From assembly GCA_963677475.2 (NCBI GenBank), contig CAXXQD010000010.1, forward strand, positions 178,249-242,248: DNA of 64,000 nt, given 5' to 3'. The first letter of the stretch is position 1. Each line of letters starts with the position of its first letter. Below are positions 61,310 through 64,000 of this stretch, in pieces. The notes beneath the pieces are model-generated. The model worked only from the letters and a program-made list of their open reading frames with translations. It had not been told where the DNA came from and made no database searches. The position numbers were made by a program, and so were the translations under genes. This DNA is from JABMQB01 sp963677475. GTDB lineage: Bacteria > Bacteroidota > Bacteroidia > Bacteroidales > Prolixibacteraceae.

Positions 61310-63673
61310 CTATCTTTTCATGGTTCGAACTGAAAATAAAGGACCAGCGCGATGTCCTTCGTGAGGAACAAGCTTAACTTCAATTTTTCCACCGTTAACT
61401 GTTAACTGGTCGGGCAACTCATAATACTTGTAAAAGAATTCTCCTGGTTTCACGTTTGAAATATTTTCTGTGGCAATTTTTTCACCTTCCACAAAAATAT
61501 CAAATGTGCGGGATCCCGGGAACCCTCCCCAATACTCGAATGCTAATTCCATTGGCTGTCCGGCATATACACCCATTTCAAATGAGAACCAGCCACCTCG
61601 GTCAGCTTCACGATAACGTCTGTGTTTAAACTCATCGACAAAACATTTTTCAGTTTTAAAATTATGGTCGCGCTCAGGTTGCATTTCACCCAATTGGAAA
61701 AAATCAATGGTCATGCGCTCCATTTTTTTCAATTGCTCTTGTTTCGCCTTGTATTCAACTTGAAATTCATCCCATTGCTCACTGTTGAACAAGTCGAAAT
61801 AAACAGAATAACGTCGTTCATGGGTTTTGTAAAATGGTTTAAATTCTACGTCATGCGGACGCCCGGCATTGTTCGTCATAAATGTATTTACTTTATCTTT
61901 TACGGGAGTAGTCCAGCTACCGGGATCACGGTCCTGAACCATAAATACAGGAACATATAAAGGATCGGATGCTTTTGGATCATCTTCAGGGCCTAAGTCA
62001 CCAGCAAGAACTAGCGGGCCATACATTAATGCTACCCTGTTTTCATCATCAGGCATTGTTTCGAGACGTAAACTAAATGGCAACTTAACCTCCAACTTAT
62101 CGCCATTTTTCCATTCTCGGTCAATAGTAACAAAGCTTCCGGGTTGTTCTGTAACCTTCATCTCCTGTCCGTTAACATTAACATTTATTCCGTTTTCAGC
62201 CCAATGTGGATAACGGATTTTTATTGCAAGCTTCACCGGGTTTTCGCAGGCAAATTCCAATGTGGTTGCCTGTTCTTCAGGGAATTGTGTTTTCTGTGTC
62301 AATACCAACCCTTTTTCTTTCCAATTTAATTCAGATGCTATAAACTGGCTAATATAGAGTTCATTATTGTTATGATAAAAAATGTTTTTACTGTATTTGG
62401 CGTGGTTCTCCATACCTGTTCCTACGCAGCATGTAAACCACTCCGGATTCTGATACGTTTTATGCCCACCCATTTCAAGTGAAAGGTTATAAATCACTCT
62501 TCCATCACCTGGATGCTGAGAAGATAAAATATGATTAAACAAAGCGCGTTCGTAAAAATCAGCAACTTCGGGTTTTGCTTCCCACATAAATAAATGCTTC
62601 GATAATTTGAGCATATTATACACATTGCAAGTTTCAGTTGTACCATCGCTCAATCGATTACGAAGGGTATCAGGTGGACCAAAATATTCGTGATCGCCAT
62701 TACCTCCGGTTACATAAGAATGATGATTTACTACTCTATACCAGAAATACTCAGAAGCTTCACGATCATCCATATCTCCAGTAAGTTCATACCTACGGGC
62801 GGCACCTACTAATTTTGGAACTTGTGTATTTGCATGTTTTCCGGGTAAAATATCTTTATGATGTGCAAGAGAATCCAAAATGGATTTATGATGAAAAATA
62901 CGCGATATTTTCAAGTATTTCTCATTTCCAGTAAATCCATATAATTCAGCTAATGACTCATTAATTCCACCGTGTTCACAGTCAAGCATATTTTGAACCT
63001 GATCGTTATTGAGATTTTCAACAACTGTATATAACCAGTCTGCAAATTTTTGGTTTACTTCTAATGCCTTTTTATTCCCGCAAAGTTTGTAGGCATGAAA
63101 TAATCCATCCATTACCTTGTGCTCCGTGTAATAAGGCACCCAAATACCATTTAAATCGAATCCTTTCGAGCGAATATCACCTTTAGCAACCTCTTCTTCC
63201 AAAATTCTTTTGCCATCAGGAAAGGCACCTATGTAACCATCTCCATCAGCTTCCTGACATTCGGCTAATTCATCTACAATATAATTTGCCCGGTTAAGAA
63301 ATTCTTCATCTCCACTGGTTTCATACATCAAACAAATGGCGGTTAGATAATGTCCTAAACTATGGCCAGCAATGGTGTTACTTTCCCAGCCTTCGTAGTG
63401 TTTTGCTTTTGGTTCTAATCCTGCTTCACTTCTGAACTTTGCCAAAAAGCGATCGGGTTCGTAATTTAGAAGTATTTGTTTATTAAGATCAGTAGCATGT
63501 TTAAATGGACCATCAAGCAATTTAACTTCGTTAATTTCAAAAGGTAATACCTTAAAATCAACGACTTCCGATCCTTCTGTTTTTATGCGTTCTACTTTTT
63601 CGGTTTTGCAGGAAAGCACAAAAAAGCTTAATAACAAAAACAGTACGGTTTGATTTAGTTTACATTTATTCAT
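61310..63673 (-). CDS. GH127-family (DUF1680) beta-L-arabinofuranosidase-like lipoprotein
   Basis: A 787-residue lipoprotein (lipobox FFVLSC, about 21). The GH127 alpha/alpha-barrel is seen in AGHSLGHYLTAICLMYE, HEYFGPPDTLRN and the cysteine-zinc signature EWFTCCVGTGMENHAKY. The last about 170 residues form beta-sandwich domains. The family cleaves terminal beta-L-arabinofuranosides. It heads the GH127-M61-GH43 cluster; a longer PUL may extend beyond the window. Confidence 0.92.
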   Translation of the reverse strand: MNKCKLNQTVLFLLLSFFVLSCKTEKVERIKTEGSEVVDFKVLPFEINEVKLLDGPFKHATDLNKQILLNYEPDRFLAKFRSEAGLEPKAKHYEGWESNTIAGHSLGHYLTAICLMYETSGDEEFLNRANYIVDELAECQEADGDGYIGAFPDGKRILEEEVAKGDIRSKGFDLNGIWVPYYTEHKVMDGLFHAYKLCGNKKALEVNQKFADWLYTVVENLNNDQVQNMLDCEHGGINESLAELYGFTGNEKYLKISRIFHHKSILDSLAHHKDILPGKHANTQVPKLVGAARRYELTGDMDDREASEYFWYRVVNHHSYVTGGNGDHEYFGPPDTLRNRLSDGTTETCNVYNMLKLSKHLFMWEAKPEVADFYERALFNHILSSQHPGDGRVIYNLSLEMGGHKTYQNPEWFTCCVGTGMENHAKYSKNIFYHNNNELYISQFIASELNWKEKGLVLTQKTQFPEEQATTLEFACENPVKLAIKIRYPHWAENGINVNVNGQEMKVTEQPGSFVTIDREWKNGDKLEVKLPFSLRLETMPDDENRVALMYGPLVLAGDLGPEDDPKASDPLYVPVFMVQDRDPGSWTTPVKDKVNTFMTNNAGRPHDVEFKPFYKTHERRYSVYFDLFNSEQWDEFQVEYKAKQEQLKKMERMTIDFFQLGEMQPERDHNFKTEKCFVDEFKHRRYREADRGGWFSFEMGVYAGQPMELAFEYWGGFPGSRTFDIFVEGEKIATENISNVKPGEFFYKYYELPDQLTVNGGKIEVKLVPHEGHRAGPLFSVRTMKR

Positions 63674-64000
63674 TCGTAAATAATAATTATGATTAATCTA
63701 TTTGCAATTTACGGCGACTGATGTATTTGTTCCTTAACGAATGTGCATAAAACTTGTACAAATGTTGGTTTCTCAAAAAAAAGTCACACTTCTAATTTTT
63801 GGAGTTTTATAAATACAATTTTTCAGATGGGTGGATCAAGCAATTTCTACTTAGCTAATTCTGAAATTATCAGTAGGAAAATCAATGAAATAAATTCCTA
63901 TAAATTTGCTAAATTCTCCTTCGACGACAATTTCAAACACCTTTGTTAATGAAGGGTATTTTGAATATTGGAAGCATATTAGAGGGTGCCTCAATTTAAA
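63674..64000. other. 327-bp intergenic region at window end
   Basis: No supported gene: the only long frame (63743-63949, plus) is Phe/Ser/Asn-rich without start context. The GH127 promoter should lie here, but no exact TAnnTTTG box was confirmed. Confidence 0.4.

Noticed and set aside
63743..63949. 68-codon frame at the end of the window
   Set aside because: Composition and lack of start context suggest chance.
1..64000. CRISPR arrays, rRNA and tRNA genes
   Set aside because: No regularly spaced direct repeats of CRISPR type and no tRNA- or rRNA-like segment was noticed in the non-coding gaps; the only tandem array is the gapless 13-bp repeat.

Overview
The window is chromosomal DNA from a member of the Bacteroidota, probably close to the Marinilabiliales/Prolixibacteraceae type of gut, sediment or marine polysaccharide degraders. 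This rests on AT-rich coding, Bacteroidota-style promoters (a TAnnTTTG -7 box), C-terminal type IX secretion sorting domains, the DUF6340 lipoprotein pair, a long Bacteroidota-type SecA, a twin-arginine Gfo/Idh/MocA protein and a GH43/GH127 arabinan-degrading locus. The assignment is inferred from gene content; no rRNA or tRNA gene was seen.

Layout. 1-5.0 kb: 2-oxoacid dehydrogenase E2 and E1 (E1 cut by the window edge), pyrKD, and a small XRE regulator. 5.0-6.0 kb: an AT-rich gap with TTACAnnTGTAA-like motifs. 6.0-14.8 kb: a membrane metallophosphoesterase, a large protease/propeller/barrel protein, a histidine kinase and OmpR-type regulator divergent from a small exported protein (with 11-bp-spaced TTAACC repeats between them), a frameshifted membrane protein and a membrane-anchored LuxR-type regulator. 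14.9-20.1 kb: an accessory island with a tight four-gene cassette (HTH, DUF262, DUF3696-type AAA ATPase, unknown protein), an RDD membrane protein and an autoinhibited Fic protein with a palindromic operator. 20.2-31.5 kb: an M28 peptidase, a VWA/DUF6340 operon, secA-lgt and small genes. 31.9-38.7 kb: two tandem BspA-like leucine-rich-repeat proteins with T9SS tails, a 13-bp minisatellite and a TPR-HTH regulator. 38.8-46.9 kb: an aminotransferase, a fructosamine kinase, the thrS-infC-rpmI-rplT operon (infC appears to start at AUA), a second frameshifted gene, arfB and a cold-shock protein. 46.9-54.1 kb: an acyl-CoA dehydrogenase, two Gfo/Idh/MocA genes (one frameshifted), a single-domain response regulator, a 2-hydroxyacid dehydrogenase, an SDR and msrB. 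54.1-55.4 kb: an IS256-family element. 55.5-57.2 kb: an OB-fold-like His-rich lipoprotein, a PepSY-type membrane protein and a NifX-like protein. 57.2-63.7 kb: GH43, an M61 peptidase and GH127.

The most promising candidate for an undescribed system is the cassette at 14.93-18.23 kb. Its four genes overlap or lie 4 bp apart under one recognisable promoter. DUF262 and DUF3696/OLD-like ATPases are typical of phage-defence loci, and the fourth protein resembles nothing I recognise. The Fic gene beside it may be a separate toxin-like or defence unit. Three genes in the window carry single-nucleotide frameshifts at or beside short homopolymers, so either sequencing error or genuine decay has to be excluded for them.
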